From DALYDP01 sp964541635 (GTDB taxonomy: Bacteria > Patescibacteriota > Gracilibacteria > Peribacterales > Peribacteraceae), in assembly GCA_964541635.1 (NCBI GenBank), contig CAZIQM010000002.1, forward strand, positions 1-59,177: DNA of 59,177 nucleotides, written 5' to 3'. The notes under the pieces were generated by a model. That model was not told where the DNA came from. It searched no databases and was given only the letters and a program-made list of their open reading frames with translations. How positions within the stretch are numbered: the first letter of the stretch is position 1; each line of letters opens with the position of its first letter. The translations under genes and the position numbers were made by a program. This document shows, in pieces, positions 1 to 8,889 of this stretch.

Positions 1-563
<563 letters not shown>

Positions 564-564
<1 letters not shown>

Positions 565-1502
565 TGGCACGCAGCCTCCGCGATATCCGGCGAAAAATGA
601 AGGCGATCAAGTCGACGCGCCAGGTCACCAAGGCCATGGAGCTCGTCGCCGCCAGCAAGATGCGCCGCGCCGTCCAGCACGCGCAGGCGTTGCGCCGCTA
701 CGCGCTGCACGCGTGGGAGATCCTCCTCGGCATCGGCAAGAGCACCAAGACGGGCGAGCATCCGTTCATCATGCAGCGCAAGGTGAAGCGCGTGCTCGGC
801 ATCATCTTCACGTCCGACCGCGGCCTGTGCGGCGCGCTCAACGCGCAGCTCATCCGCGCCATGCAGCAGTACATCAAGCGCGTGTCGGAGCTCGGGTCGT
901 TCGAGACGATGGATTTCATCACGGTCGGCCGCAAAGGCCACCAGATCCTGACGCGCCAAGACCGCACCGTCATCGCCACGTTCCCGTCGCTCAGCAACCA
1001 CCCGACCATCAAGGACGTCTCGCCCATCGCGAAGCTCGCGATCGACGAATTCAAGAAGGGCACCTACGACCACGTCGTCCTCGTCTACACCGACTTCATC
1101 TCGCCGATCGTCCAGCAGGCCGCGGTGAAGGTGCTCCTGCCGTTCTCGCCGAGCGAAGTGCGCGAGGTGCTCGATACCCTCGCCGAGAGCAAGAAGCAGA
1201 CGAAGGAAGAGGCGGAAATCCACCACACGGAGATCGGCAAGGGCCAGGAGTACCTGTTCGAGCCCACGCCCGAGGAAGTCCTCGACGTCATCCTGCCGCA
1301 ACTCACGGAAATCCAGGTGTTCCAGGCGGTGCTCGAGTCCGTCGCGTCGGAACACTCCGCGCGCATGCTCGCCATGCACAACGCGACCGACAACGCGTCG
1401 GAGATCCTCGACGACATCACCCTCATGTACAACCAGACGCGCCAGGCCAACATCACGGCAGAACTCGCGGAGTTGTCAGCCAGCAAAGCGGCGCTCGATT
1501 GA
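564..1502 (+). CDS. atpG: F1Fo ATP synthase subunit gamma
   Basis: The 312-residue product is the central-stalk subunit that rotates inside the alpha/beta hexamer. The N terminus MARSLRDIRRKMKAIKSTRQ and following TKAMELVAASKM are the conserved gamma N-terminal helix, and the C-terminal helix carries SARMLAMHNATDNA. GLCGALN near residue 90 matches the conserved core. It starts within the atpA stop codon. No atpD or atpC follows: a GC-rich hairpin lies just after the stop and the next genes are on the other strand, so this transcription unit ends here. Length is slightly above the usual ~285-290. Confidence 0.95.
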
Positions 1503-1505
1503 AAA

Positions 1506-1527
1506 GGCGGGCACCCGGCCCGCCCTT
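1506..1527 (+). terminator. Hairpin terminator after atpG
   Basis: GGCGGGC (1506-1512) pairs with GCCCGCC (1518-1524) around a 5-nt loop, four bases after the atpG stop. Only two T residues follow, so strength is uncertain; it supports atpG being the last gene of its operon. Confidence 0.55.
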
Positions 1528-1546
1528 CATGCGAATACATTTTTGT

Positions 1547-1708
1547 TCAGTTATTGCCCGTCGCCTTGGGCTTTCCGCGGGCTTTCCCGCCTTTGCGGCC
1601 CGCTTCGCGGGCGCGTAGGGGGTCATTCGCGAAGTTGCCCCGGTTCTTGGGTCGCTTCGCCGTTTTTTCGGGCGCGTGACTGGGGCGTTCGATGGTGGTG
1701 GTGCTCAT
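1547..1708 (-). CDS. Small KGG-motif stress-type protein
   Basis: A 53-residue, very basic open frame convergent with atpG. The central segment GNFANDPLRAREAGRKGGKA matches the pattern of the general-stress KGG/con-10-like small proteins (for example the GsiB/YciG group), where NFA...D..R..E...KGG.. repeats occur. The N terminus is MSTTTIERPSHAPEK. One repeat unit is seen, not several. The role inferred from the family is protection under stress or desiccation; this is by motif only. The call is supported by clean start and stop codons and the recognisable motif. Confidence 0.7.
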   Translation of the reverse strand: MSTTTIERPSHAPEKTAKRPKNRGNFANDPLRAREAGRKGGKARGKPKATGNN

Positions 1709-1777
1709 AAGCGCGAGGGGAAGGATGGGTACGCACGTGATGACGGCCCGGGACCCGTTTTCTTTCGGAGGAGGTCC

Positions 1778-1815
1778 TCCGCGAAAAGGGAGCCCGAGGA
1801 CCCCCTTTTCGCGGA
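1778..1815 (-). terminator. Perfect 13-bp hairpin downstream of the DsbA-like gene
   Basis: TCCGCGAAAAGGG (1778-1790) and CCCTTTTCGCGGA (1803-1815) form a perfect stem with a 12-nt loop, nine bases after the end of the minus-strand DsbA-like gene. No long T-run follows on either strand, so it may be a terminator or an mRNA-stabilising hairpin. Confidence 0.5.
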
Positions 1816-1823
1816 CGGGATGG

Positions 1824-2564
1824 TCAGAGCATCGCGTCGATCGCCGCTTGGAACGTTTCGTACGGGTACGCGCCGCTGATGGACTTCGACTGGCCGTCGT
1901 CGGAGACGATCCAGAAGCCCGGCGTGCCGCTGATGCCCGCGGCGGAACCGGCGGCGAGGTCGGCGTCGACTTCCTTCGCCATGTCGTGGTTATCGAGGCA
2001 GGAGTTGAACTTCGACGTGTTCAAGCCGAGGTCCTTCGCGTACTGCTTGAGCGTCGGGACGGCGTCGGCCATGCCGCTCCAGGTGTCCTGGTTCGAGAAG
2101 AGCTTCTCGTGCATGTCGAAGTACTTGTCCTGTTCCCCGGCGCATTCCGCCGCTTCGGCGCCGATGTGCGCGTTGGGGTGGAAGCTGAGCGGGTAATCGC
2201 GGACGACGTACTTCACTTTGCCCGTGTCGACGTAGTTCGATTTGATTTTGCCGAACGTGTCGGTGAAGTGCCTGGCGCAGAACGGGCACTGGTAGTCGGT
2301 GAACTCGATGACCGTCACCGTCGCGGAATCGTCGCCGAGGACCGCGTCGTCGTCGGCGTCGGCCGGGTCGCCGGCGGGCACGGGTTCGTCGGCGGCGACG
2401 GACGGCGCGCCGTTATCCACGGCGTCGACCTGGGCGGTGTTGCCGCCGTTGCCGAGCGTCGTGCTGAGGCCGTACCCGACGATGAGGCCGATCAGGCCCA
2501 CCGCGACGGCGAACCACGGGGAGTTGGCGGAGGACGGGGAGAGGGGGGAGTGTTCGTTGGACAT
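1824..2564 (-). CDS. Membrane-anchored DsbA-family thiol oxidoreductase
   Basis: A 246-residue protein with one N-terminal membrane anchor (about residues 17-36), a Pro/Ala/Asp-rich linker, then a DsbA-type thioredoxin fold. The active site is YQCPFCARHF, with the CPFC redox pair, and the cis-proline loop is GTPGFW near the C terminus. It should introduce or isomerise disulfides in exported proteins outside the membrane. The many cysteine-rich secreted proteins in this window are plausible clients. It lies 79 bp after the small exported gene on the same strand. Its start is preceded by a pyrimidine-rich stretch (TTTTCCTCCCCTTTCC) and not a Shine-Dalgarno sequence. Confidence 0.9.
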   Translation of the reverse strand: MSNEHSPLSPSSANSPWFAVAVGLIGLIVGYGLSTTLGNGGNTAQVDAVDNGAPSVAADEPVPAGDPADADDDAVLGDDSATVTVIEFTDYQCPFCARHFTDTFGKIKSNYVDTGKVKYVVRDYPLSFHPNAHIGAEAAECAGEQDKYFDMHEKLFSNQDTWSGMADAVPTLKQYAKDLGLNTSKFNSCLDNHDMAKEVDADLAAGSAAGISGTPGFWIVSDDGQSKSISGAYPYETFQAAIDAML

Positions 2565-2643
2565 GGAAAGGGGAGGAAAATGGAGGAGGAAAAAGACGGT
2601 GCGTCGAACGACGCCCGCGGGAACGGTTGGTCTTTCCCCTTCC

Positions 2644-3054
2644 TTACGTCCGCATCACGGTCGATCCGTGCCCCGGCCTCGGGGGCGGGCTTTCCGTGGG
2701 TTCGGCGGCCCGCTCGGGAATTTCCGGGAGGATGGCCGCGATGGACGGCGGCACCGGCACCTGCGCGGCCACGACTTCGTGCGCCGGGGAAACGACGCAG
2801 CGCGTCTCGGGCTTTTCCTTCTTGAGGCAGTGGCCGCTCGCGCACGGCGAATCGGGCGTCGGCTGCCATCCGTCGTCCGTTTTCACCCACGTGCAGGTCA
2901 CGACGTCGAACGACATCGGCACTTCGCGCGAAAGGAGGACGTTTTCGACCGCGCCGGAAGCGGGCGTGGCCGCGTAAGCGGTGCCCATGACGCACACGTT
3001 GCTGGAGAGCAGGTTGAGGACGAACGCCAGGCCGACGAAAGCGCGGAACGTCAC
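2644..3054 (-). CDS. Small exported protein with PCxxGHC motif
   Basis: A 136-residue protein with an N-terminal signal or anchor segment (FRAFVGLAFVLNLLSSN) and a soluble part containing DSPCASGHCLKKEKPETRC. The PC-x2-GHC motif also occurs in the small exported gene at 18456-18824, next to copper genes, so the two may be distant paralogues. The C terminus is proline-rich. The chosen start is GTG: a TATACT box (AGTATA on the plus strand, 3061-3066) ends exactly 6 nt upstream, predicting a leaderless transcript. It is followed by the DsbA-like gene. Function unknown; metal or redox association is inferred only from motif and neighbours. Confidence 0.7.
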   Translation of the reverse strand: MTFRAFVGLAFVLNLLSSNVCVMGTAYAATPASGAVENVLLSREVPMSFDVVTCTWVKTDDGWQPTPDSPCASGHCLKKEKPETRCVVSPAHEVVAAQVPVPPSIAAILPEIPERAAEPTESPPPRPGHGSTVMRT

Positions 3055-3060
3055 GTCCGG

Positions 3061-3076
3061 AGTATAGGAGTATGCT
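3061..3076. promoter_or_regulatory. Divergent -10 boxes for 2644-3054 and 3084-3461
   Basis: Minus strand: TATACT (3061-3066), 6 nt before the GTG at 3054. Plus strand: TATGCT (3071-3076), 7 nt before the ATG at 3084. Both positions predict leaderless mRNAs, and the two boxes are only four bases apart. Confidence 0.65.
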
Positions 3077-3083
3077 TGGCTCC

Positions 3084-3461
3084 ATGGAAGCCGCGGCGTA
3101 CCGACGCATCGTGAACGACGTTATCAGGGCCTTGCCCCCGAAACTGCGGGCGCAGATGAACAACGTCGTGGTGGTCATCGAGGAACGCCCCCAGCGCGGG
3201 CGGCGGGCGAGGTTGCTCGGCCTCTACGAAGGCGTGCCCATCACCGAGTGGGGGAAGGGCGCCGCCATGGCCGAGTTGCCCGACCAGATCACGCTGTTCA
3301 CGCGGACGATCGAGTCCGTCGCCGGATCGGAGGAGGACATCCCCCACGTCGTGCGCGAAACGCTGTGGCACGAAATCGCCCACCACTTCGGGTTCGACCA
3401 CGACGTGATCCACCAGATGGAGGAGCGCTGGCGATCTCGGCGTGGCGCGCCTAAAAAATGA
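3084..3461 (+). CDS. Zincin-like metallopeptidase family protein (DUF1025-type)
   Basis: A 125-residue single-domain protein of the minimal zincin family. The zinc-binding motif is TLWHEIAHHFGFDHD, where HExxH supplies two histidines and the catalytic glutamate and the downstream HD the third ligand. Family members also keep the upstream pattern VVVVIEERP and LGLYEGVP. Substrate is unknown for the family. I chose the ATG at 3084 over an in-frame ATG 12 bp upstream because a TATGCT box ends 7 nt before it, while the upstream ATG lies inside that box. Confidence 0.85.
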   Translation: MEAAAYRRIVNDVIRALPPKLRAQMNNVVVVIEERPQRGRRARLLGLYEGVPITEWGKGAAMAELPDQITLFTRTIESVAGSEEDIPHVVRETLWHEIAHHFGFDHDVIHQMEERWRSRRGAPKK

Positions 3462-3576
3462 TGAAGCGATAAAAATTGGTTTAAAATGCCACTTTTGAAG
3501 TATTGCGTAATGTGAAATTCATTGTAATTTATCGCGGCTCTTTGGAAACATCATTTAAACAATGGAAGAGGGAAAC

Positions 3577-4401
3577 ATGAAGAAGCTTCTGATGCTGCTT
3601 GCACTGCTGGTATTGCCCATCGTGGGCATCGCCGTCGAACCGGACGGCGTACTGATGCAGAAAATCTCGAAGTGGAAAATCGTCGAGCCGTCGCCCGTGA
3701 GTGACGTCACGACGATCGACTCGGAGATCGGCGAGTCGTTCGCCATCAAGGATCGCGGATACATCGTTTCTGTTGGAACGTACGGAACGTTCGTGCTCGA
3801 GGGGGACATCACCCCTGAGCCCGGACAAATGGTGAACGGTGCTAACTACATCGATAACCAAGTGATTACGTTCTCGGGCGTCGGAGAAAACGGGGGTCTC
3901 CCTTCTCCGAATCCCTCGTACGAGCCGCAGGGCTCGTGCTACAAGATCCAGCTCGTGCAGGGAACGTTCTACTTCCAGTACGTGGACCCGGTGCAGGGGG
4001 ACCGCATGATCAAAGCGGTCCAACTCGGCGCCGGGGGCGTCCCGGCGAACTGGAATACGTTCGCCGCACCCGGAGCCTTCCACTTCAAGCTCTCGGTCGA
4101 TATCGAGACGCAGCACGTGACCTTTGAAGTCCAGAAACGCAACGTTGTGCCCGATGAGGGTATGGTGAAGCTTCTGGACTTCACACTCGATCCGAACGAC
4201 CCCGCGACACAAGGGTTCCCGTTCTTCGAATGGGGCCGGGTTACCGCGTTCAATCGAAATACGGCGGGGGGAGTGCATTTCTCCTGCAACTTCACCGCGG
4301 TGACGATTCTGGGCGCGTGCGATATTCCGATTCCGCCGCTGCCCGGCGGAGGCGGAGGTGGGGGCGACCCCCCGCCGATGATGCCGCCCGGCGGATTCTA
4401 A
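3577..4401 (+). CDS. Exported protein of unknown function with Gly/Pro-rich tail
   Basis: A 274-residue protein with a clear signal peptide (MKKLLMLLALLVLPIVGIA), a roughly 230-residue beta-rich domain with no family I recognise, and a tail of Gly/Pro (LPGGGGGGGDPPPMM). One cysteine pair occurs late (HFSCNF and GACDIP). The ATG at 3577 is preferred over one 15 bp upstream because GGAAGAGGG, one of the few Shine-Dalgarno-like sequences here, lies just before it. An AT-rich upstream region (3470-3560) probably holds the promoter. A strong terminator follows at 4455-4487. Confidence 0.7.
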   Translation: MKKLLMLLALLVLPIVGIAVEPDGVLMQKISKWKIVEPSPVSDVTTIDSEIGESFAIKDRGYIVSVGTYGTFVLEGDITPEPGQMVNGANYIDNQVITFSGVGENGGLPSPNPSYEPQGSCYKIQLVQGTFYFQYVDPVQGDRMIKAVQLGAGGVPANWNTFAAPGAFHFKLSVDIETQHVTFEVQKRNVVPDEGMVKLLDFTLDPNDPATQGFPFFEWGRVTAFNRNTAGGVHFSCNFTAVTILGACDIPIPPLPGGGGGGGDPPPMMPPGGF

Positions 4402-4454
4402 CCAGGCGCAACCGGGACGATTCCCGGCGATAAACCTTTCATCCGAAGAGCACG

Positions 4455-4487
4455 ACGGACCTGCGCGTTGCAGGTCCGTTTTTTTTT
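4455..4487 (+). terminator. Intrinsic terminator
   Basis: ACGGACCTGC (4455-4464) pairs with GCAGGTCCGT (4470-4479) around a 5-nt loop, followed by a run of T residues to 4487. It ends the transcript of the exported protein at 3577-4401. Confidence 0.9.
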
Positions 4488-4498
4488 GCGTGTTTCCC

Positions 4499-5407
4499 TT
4501 ATTTCCCGTCGAACGCCTTCCGCAGCCCGGCGATATCCACGCGCTTCATCGTGAGGAACGCTTTCATCGCGCGGTCTATCGCTTCCTGGTCGCCGCTCTT
4601 CATCATGTCCTCCCACGCGCTTGAACTGGCCTGCCACGACACGCCGTACCTGTCCTTCAGCCAACCGCACTGCTCTGCGCCGGGATCGGCCGAAAGCTTG
4701 TCGCTCAGCGCGTCGATCTCTTCCTGCGTGTCGCATCGCACGAGGAGCGACACGGCTTCGTTGAAGGTGAATGTGTGCATGTGGCCGCTGTCCATGGCGG
4801 TGAACCACTGTTTCTCCAGCATGAACTCGGCGAACATGATCTTCGCCGCCGGCTCGGGCGATGCGCCCGGCGGATATTCGGCGGTCATGCCGCGCTTGGA
4901 ATCCTTGAATGCCGATACGTAGAAGTCGATCGCCTCGCCGGCTTTGCCGGTGTTGTCACCCGTGAACATGATCGAGGGCATGATGGTGGGCCTGGGCTCG
5001 CCTTGAGGATTCGTGAGGATGAGCTGCCAGTTCACGCCGTACTTGTCCTGCACCCAACCGTATCGCTTGCTGAAGGGGTATTCCCCGATGTCCATGAGCG
5101 CTTTGCCGCCGTCGATGAGCGCGTTCCAGACCGTGTCGATGTCCTTCGCGGCGTCTGTGTTTTGCGATGGGTCGAAATTCACCATGAAGGAGATTGATGG
5201 GTTGATCGTGAACGCGGGTCCCGCGCTGATGCCCATGAAGTCGAAGCCAAGGAGGTTGAACGTGACGACGTCGCAATCGCCGGAGGGGGTGTCCCGTATG
5301 ACCGACGTGTGCGTCACGCTCGAGTCTTTGCCGAACGTTTTCACGTAGAAGGCGGCGGCTTCCGTCGCTTGGGTATCGAACCAGAGGTGGGGGACGATTT
5401 TCTGCAT
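4499..5407 (-). CDS. Tandem PhnB-like VOC superfamily protein
   Basis: A 302-residue protein made of two PhnB/glyoxalase-type (vicinal oxygen chelate) domains. Domain 1 starts QKIVPHLWFDTQATEAAAFY and ends KYGVNWQLIL; domain 2 runs from about PTIMPSIMFTGDN to DRYGVSWQASSS. The repeated W..D.YGV.WQ pattern is diagnostic of the family formerly called 3-demethylubiquinone methyltransferase-like. No enzymatic activity can be assigned from sequence. The second of two possible ATGs is chosen because a TACACT box (5414-5419) ends exactly 6 nt upstream of it, again predicting a leaderless mRNA. Most family members have one such domain; here two are fused. Confidence 0.85.
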   Translation of the reverse strand: MQKIVPHLWFDTQATEAAAFYVKTFGKDSSVTHTSVIRDTPSGDCDVVTFNLLGFDFMGISAGPAFTINPSISFMVNFDPSQNTDAAKDIDTVWNALIDGGKALMDIGEYPFSKRYGWVQDKYGVNWQLILTNPQGEPRPTIMPSIMFTGDNTGKAGEAIDFYVSAFKDSKRGMTAEYPPGASPEPAAKIMFAEFMLEKQWFTAMDSGHMHTFTFNEAVSLLVRCDTQEEIDALSDKLSADPGAEQCGWLKDRYGVSWQASSSAWEDMMKSGDQEAIDRAMKAFLTMKRVDIAGLRKAFDGK

Positions 5408-5413
5408 GGGCAT

Positions 5414-5462
5414 AGTGTAGGCGAAGACGGCCGGTGCGCCACGCCGTGACCGCTGCTAGTCT
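5414..5462. promoter_or_regulatory. Divergent -10 boxes for the VOC and membrane-protein genes
   Basis: Minus strand TACACT at 5414-5419, 6 nt before ATG 5407. Plus strand TAGTCT at 5457-5462, 6 nt before ATG 5469. Both predict transcription starting at the start codon. Confidence 0.6.
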
Positions 5463-5468
5463 GGCGCC

Positions 5469-6938
5469 ATGACGCTCCTGCTCCTCCTATTGGCCCTTCT
5501 GCCCGCTTCCGCGGACGCGCAGTGTTATTCACCCAGCGACTGCGTGGCTCCCGCGCACTGCACCTCGCTCGAGGACGGCGTCGTCCCCGGCACGTGCGTG
5601 GGCGCGGGCTTGCACGTCGGGATCCACAAGGACGAGAAGCCGGTTCCGCCGGCCCCGACGCCCGTCCAGAAGCCCGTCGCCAAACCGGTGCCGCGCTCCT
5701 CCGCCCGTTCATCGTCGTCGTCCAGCAGCGCCGCGCCCGTCGCCCGCATCGAGGTGCCTTCGGAGACCGAACGTTTCTGGGGCTTCGCGGAACCGATCGT
5801 CGATCCCGCCGCCATCGCGACGCCGCTCACGTTTTCCGCGGATCCCGCGGTCGTGGGATCGAACCTGCTCCTCGCGCTCCTGACCGCGCTGGTGTTCGTG
5901 CTGCTCGCGGGACCGCTCGGTATCGCGCTGCTCACCGCGCCGAAGTCGGCGAAATCGTTCCTGGAACGCCTCCCCCTCAGCATCGTCGTGTTCGTCGCGG
6001 GCATCGTCCTGTGGCGGTGGCTCGTGCCCGCCGCGAGCGCCCAAGGCATCGCGTCTGTCCTGCCCAGCCCGGCCGTGCTCGTGCCCCTCTACGGCATCGC
6101 GTTTTTCCTCGTCGCCGGCGTGACCAACTTCGTCTGCAACAACATGCTCACCGCGGAAGCCGGCACGCTCGAGCGGTTCGTGTTGCCCGCGAAAGCCGCC
6201 ACCGGCGCGTGGAAGCGGACGACCGTCGCCGTCGCGTGCTCCACGGTGCTCTTCGCCGTCGTTGCGGCGCACATCGCGAACGGATTCTCGCTGCTGCCGC
6301 TCCTCCAGCCGGGCGCGGCGGTCCTTTCGCTCGTGGCGGTCGTCTTGGCAACGTACTCGAAGGACGGTTTGCGTTACCTGCTGGCCAAGCACCGCAAATG
6401 GAACCCGACGTTCGAAGCGAACGTCCTCGGCGTCGTGCTCGCCGCGCTCAGCGTGTGGCTCACGCGGTCGTTGCACCTCTCGCCGGGGTACGTCTTCGGT
6501 GTCCCGATCGGCCTCGTCATCGGCGTGCAGCTCGATTCGCAGCGCGAAGGGTGGTTCGAGCTGTCGGGCCTGTTCGCGATGCTCTGCTGCGCGTTCGCCG
6601 CGTGGATGCTCCTCCTGGCGGTTCCCGCCGGTTCCGTCGGCCAGAACTTCCTCACGTTCCTCGTGGTGATGCTCGTCGAGGGCGCGTTCTTCGAATCGCT
6701 TCCGCACCGCTACCTCGCGGGCGGTCCCGTGTACCGCTGGAACAAGTGGGCGTGGGGAGCCCTCTGCGGCATGACGACGTTCCTCGCCCTGCACCTGCTC
6801 TGGAACACGTCGAGCACCGTCGCGTCGCTCGAGCAATCGCCACCGGCCCTCACGTACGTGTGCGTCCTCGCGTTCTACGTCGTCGCCGTGCTGGCGCTCA
6901 TCGCGTATTGCCGCTGGAAACGGGCCGAACCGCGTTAA
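5469..6938 (+). CDS. Polytopic membrane protein with exported Cys-rich N-terminal domain
   Basis: A 489-residue protein. A signal sequence (MTLLLLLLALLPASADAQ) is followed by a small exported cysteine knot-like segment (CYSPSDCVAPAHCTSL, four or five Cys), a Pro/Ser linker, then about ten hydrophobic segments. Motifs EGAFFESLPHRY and ALHLLWNTSS in the last third recall membrane-embedded metalloproteases of the CPBP/PrsW type, but the exact EExxxR signature is not present, so I do not assign protease activity. The gene has a leaderless-type promoter and its 3' end overlaps the convergent neighbour by 4 bp. Confidence 0.7.
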   Translation: MTLLLLLLALLPASADAQCYSPSDCVAPAHCTSLEDGVVPGTCVGAGLHVGIHKDEKPVPPAPTPVQKPVAKPVPRSSARSSSSSSSAAPVARIEVPSETERFWGFAEPIVDPAAIATPLTFSADPAVVGSNLLLALLTALVFVLLAGPLGIALLTAPKSAKSFLERLPLSIVVFVAGIVLWRWLVPAASAQGIASVLPSPAVLVPLYGIAFFLVAGVTNFVCNNMLTAEAGTLERFVLPAKAATGAWKRTTVAVACSTVLFAVVAAHIANGFSLLPLLQPGAAVLSLVAVVLATYSKDGLRYLLAKHRKWNPTFEANVLGVVLAALSVWLTRSLHLSPGYVFGVPIGLVIGVQLDSQREGWFELSGLFAMLCCAFAAWMLLLAVPAGSVGQNFLTFLVVMLVEGAFFESLPHRYLAGGPVYRWNKWAWGALCGMTTFLALHLLWNTSSTVASLEQSPPALTYVCVLAFYVVAVLALIAYCRWKRAEPR

Positions 6939-7501
6939 GCTTTCCGTTTGCCCCGCGTGATGAACGCCGTCATGACGCTGTTCGTGGCGATCATCGCGAC
7001 GGAATGGAGCGTCGTGGCGACGTTGTACTGCTGGAGCGACAAGAGCGTCAGGACGTGGCGCGCGACGTTCATGGAATAGAGGAGCGGCGTTTCGCTCGAC
7101 GGTTCGCGCCACGTTTTCCGCAGGCTCGGGATGAACGCGATCACGTCGATCGACACCACGATGACGACCGAGAGCGTCGGGTCGTCGGTGAGGATCCACG
7201 GCACGAGCCCGAGCAGCGCGCACGCGAGGAACACGTGGTCGATCCTTCGGATGTTCCTGAACCCGTACTGGAGGGAAAACGCGAAAATGACGATGGTGAA
7301 CGATTCCGCCACGGCCGTGGGCACAGCGCCGATGCCCGCGCCTTTCGCGAACTGGCCGGCCAACGAGATGGCGGACACGAGCGACCACACGAGCCACGTG
7401 TAGGGGTGGGGGCGCACGCGTTTGGACAACACGTCCCGCAGGTAGGGAACGTTCCCGATCAGCGCCATGACCGTGGCGACGAGTGCGAACGCGGTTTTCA
7501 C
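6935..7501 (-). CDS. Six-helix membrane protein of unknown function
   Basis: A 188-residue hydrophobic protein with roughly six membrane segments and few charged loops. The first segment AFALVATVMALIGNVPYL and PYTWLVWSLVSAISL resemble small PQ-loop/MtN3-like transporters of uncharacterised CPR families, but no PQ dipeptide motif is complete, so this is only a resemblance. The start is GTG at 7501: a TATACT box (plus-strand AGTATA 7508-7513) ends 6 nt upstream. It is convergent with the preceding membrane protein gene. Confidence 0.65.
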   Translation of the reverse strand: MKTAFALVATVMALIGNVPYLRDVLSKRVRPHPYTWLVWSLVSAISLAGQFAKGAGIGAVPTAVAESFTIVIFAFSLQYGFRNIRRIDHVFLACALLGLVPWILTDDPTLSVVIVVSIDVIAFIPSLRKTWREPSSETPLLYSMNVARHVLTLLSLQQYNVATTLHSVAMIATNSVMTAFITRGKRKA

Positions 7502-7507
7502 GTCCCG

Positions 7508-7566
7508 AGTATAGCGCCGTTTTCCCGCGAAGCGCTTTTTCCGTCAGGGCGACGAGGGCGTATAGT
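7508..7566. promoter_or_regulatory. Divergent -10 boxes for 6935-7501 and 7573-8025
   Basis: Minus TATACT (7508-7513), 6 nt before GTG 7501; plus TATAGT (7561-7566), 6 nt before ATG 7573. Both predict leaderless transcripts. Confidence 0.65.
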
Positions 7567-7572
7567 GTCCCC

Positions 7573-8025
7573 ATGCTGAGAGACCTCACGACGGCGGAAT
7601 GCGAGGCGATCCTCGCCCGCGAACGGTACGCGCACCTCGCGTGCATCGACGGCGACGAGCCGTACCTGGTCCCGATCACCTACGTCTTCGAGAACGGTTT
7701 CTTCTACGGTTTCACGCACAAAGGCGCGAAAACCGAGGCGTTGAAACGCAATCCCCGGATGTGCATCCAAGTCGAGCGCGTCGCCGCGGCGCGCGAGTGG
7801 GAGAGCGTCATCTGCTGGGGCATGTTCGAAGAAGTGACCGATCCGGCGCAGGTCCAACGCGTGAAACTCCTCTTCGCCGACCTGCATGGAAAATCGGTCT
7901 TGGCACACGAAGCGACGCCCGTTTCGCCGCTCGTGAAGGAACTCGGGGCGCACCCGTCGGGCAAGGAGACGGTCGCGTACCGCATGCAGCCCTACCGCGT
8001 GACGGGAAGGGCGGAAGTCCGCTGA
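7573..8025 (+). CDS. Pyridoxamine 5'-phosphate oxidase-like flavin-binding protein
   Basis: A 150-residue split beta-barrel protein of the PNPOx-like/NimA-related group. The N terminus LTTAECEAILARERYAHLAC followed by GDEPYLVPITYVFENG and the motif GFTHKGAKTEALKRNP is typical: the last segment contacts FMN phosphate in relatives. Such proteins reduce nitro compounds or bind flavin, F420 or heme; the precise ligand cannot be read here. The start is fixed by a TATAGT box ending 6 nt upstream. The gene ends one base before the convergent PH-domain gene. Confidence 0.8.
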   Translation: MLRDLTTAECEAILARERYAHLACIDGDEPYLVPITYVFENGFFYGFTHKGAKTEALKRNPRMCIQVERVAAAREWESVICWGMFEEVTDPAQVQRVKLLFADLHGKSVLAHEATPVSPLVKELGAHPSGKETVAYRMQPYRVTGRAEVR

Positions 8026-8026
8026 T

Positions 8027-8518
8027 TCACGATTCGTCCATCGCGTGCTTGATCACCTTCGCCACCCTGTTCGGGTGCCGGACGTAGGGAACCGTCGCCA
8101 GTTTCGTTTCGAAAACGAGCGTGCCGTAGCGGAGGACGTTCTGCAGGAAGCCGTTTTTCACCGCGTCGACCGTTTTCATTTTCTCGAAGGAAATTTCGAG
8201 GATGTCCTCCACGAACAGGGGCACCACGTGTATGCGGATGAGCCGCTTGTTCGTGATGATGATGCAATCGAGCGAGTCGCCCAAGAGCATCATGAAGAGC
8301 CAGTGCTGGGTGAACAGGAAGAGCAACGCCGCGCACGCGAAGGTGACGTGCGACAGCCACATGTAGTGGTGCGCGCTGAGTCCCGCGAGCGCGAACAGCA
8401 GGAACGAGGTCCCGAGCAGGAGGGTGGCGAGCACGACGGGCCAGACGAACCGCACCCAGTGTTCGTCGGTTTTCTCGACCAACCGTTCGCCGTGTTCGGT
8501 GGGCGCGGACGGGGTCAT
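8027..8518 (-). CDS. Membrane protein with bacterial PH-like domain
   Basis: A 163-residue protein with two membrane segments (about residues 27-50 and 55-78) followed by a cytoplasmic bacterial PH-like domain; CIIITNKRLIRIHVVPLFVE is the characteristic strand pair of YdbS/bPH2-type domains. Relatives are membrane-associated proteins of unclear role, some linked to the cell envelope. The start ATG overlaps the stop of the upstream gene as ATGA, so the two are co-translated. Confidence 0.75.
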   Translation of the reverse strand: MTPSAPTEHGERLVEKTDEHWVRFVWPVVLATLLLGTSFLLFALAGLSAHHYMWLSHVTFACAALLFLFTQHWLFMMLLGDSLDCIIITNKRLIRIHVVPLFVEDILEISFEKMKTVDAVKNGFLQNVLRYGTLVFETKLATVPYVRHPNRVAKVIKHAMDES

Positions 8519-8781
8519 AGCACGTGGGGTTGGAAGAGGAAGAGGTACGCGATGGCGACGGCGGACGCGATCGTGACCACCGCGTAGATGGGCACGATGA
8601 AACGTCCCGGACGCCCCCAGGCGTCCCGCGCTTCGAGCGCGCGGAAAAACTCGGCGTACTTCCTCCGTTGCATCGCGTACGCCGCGACGTTGGCCGCGAA
8701 GAGCCCGATCGAGAGTGCCAGGATCACGCCCATGACGATCGTCATGGCGGTCATGCCGGGCGTTGCGAAGGGCGCGTCCAT
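8515..8781 (-). CDS. Small two-helix membrane protein
   Basis: An 88-residue protein with two membrane segments (TIVMGVILALSIGLFAANV and IYAVVTIASAVAIAYLFLF) joined by a basic loop RRKYAEFFRALEARD. It is coupled by ATGA to the PH-domain gene downstream, so the two proteins may form a complex. I chose the ATG at 8781 over an in-frame ATG 9 bp upstream because a TACCAT box ends 7 nt before it. No family is recognised. Confidence 0.6.
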   Translation of the reverse strand: MDAPFATPGMTAMTIVMGVILALSIGLFAANVAAYAMQRRKYAEFFRALEARDAWGRPGRFIVPIYAVVTIASAVAIAYLFLFQPHVL

Positions 8782-8889
8782 GCATGCCATGGTACACCCG
8801 CCCCGCCGAACGCGCCGCTTCCGGCCCTTCGGGCAAAAGGAAGCCCGATTCGGTGCCCCGACGCCCGCGACGCGCTACTCTGGTGGGGC

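Noticed and set aside
5469..6938. CPBP-type intramembrane protease
   Set aside because: EGAFFESLP and the HLLWN segment are suggestive, but the paired-glutamate-arginine signature is incomplete, so it is described only as a polytopic membrane protein.
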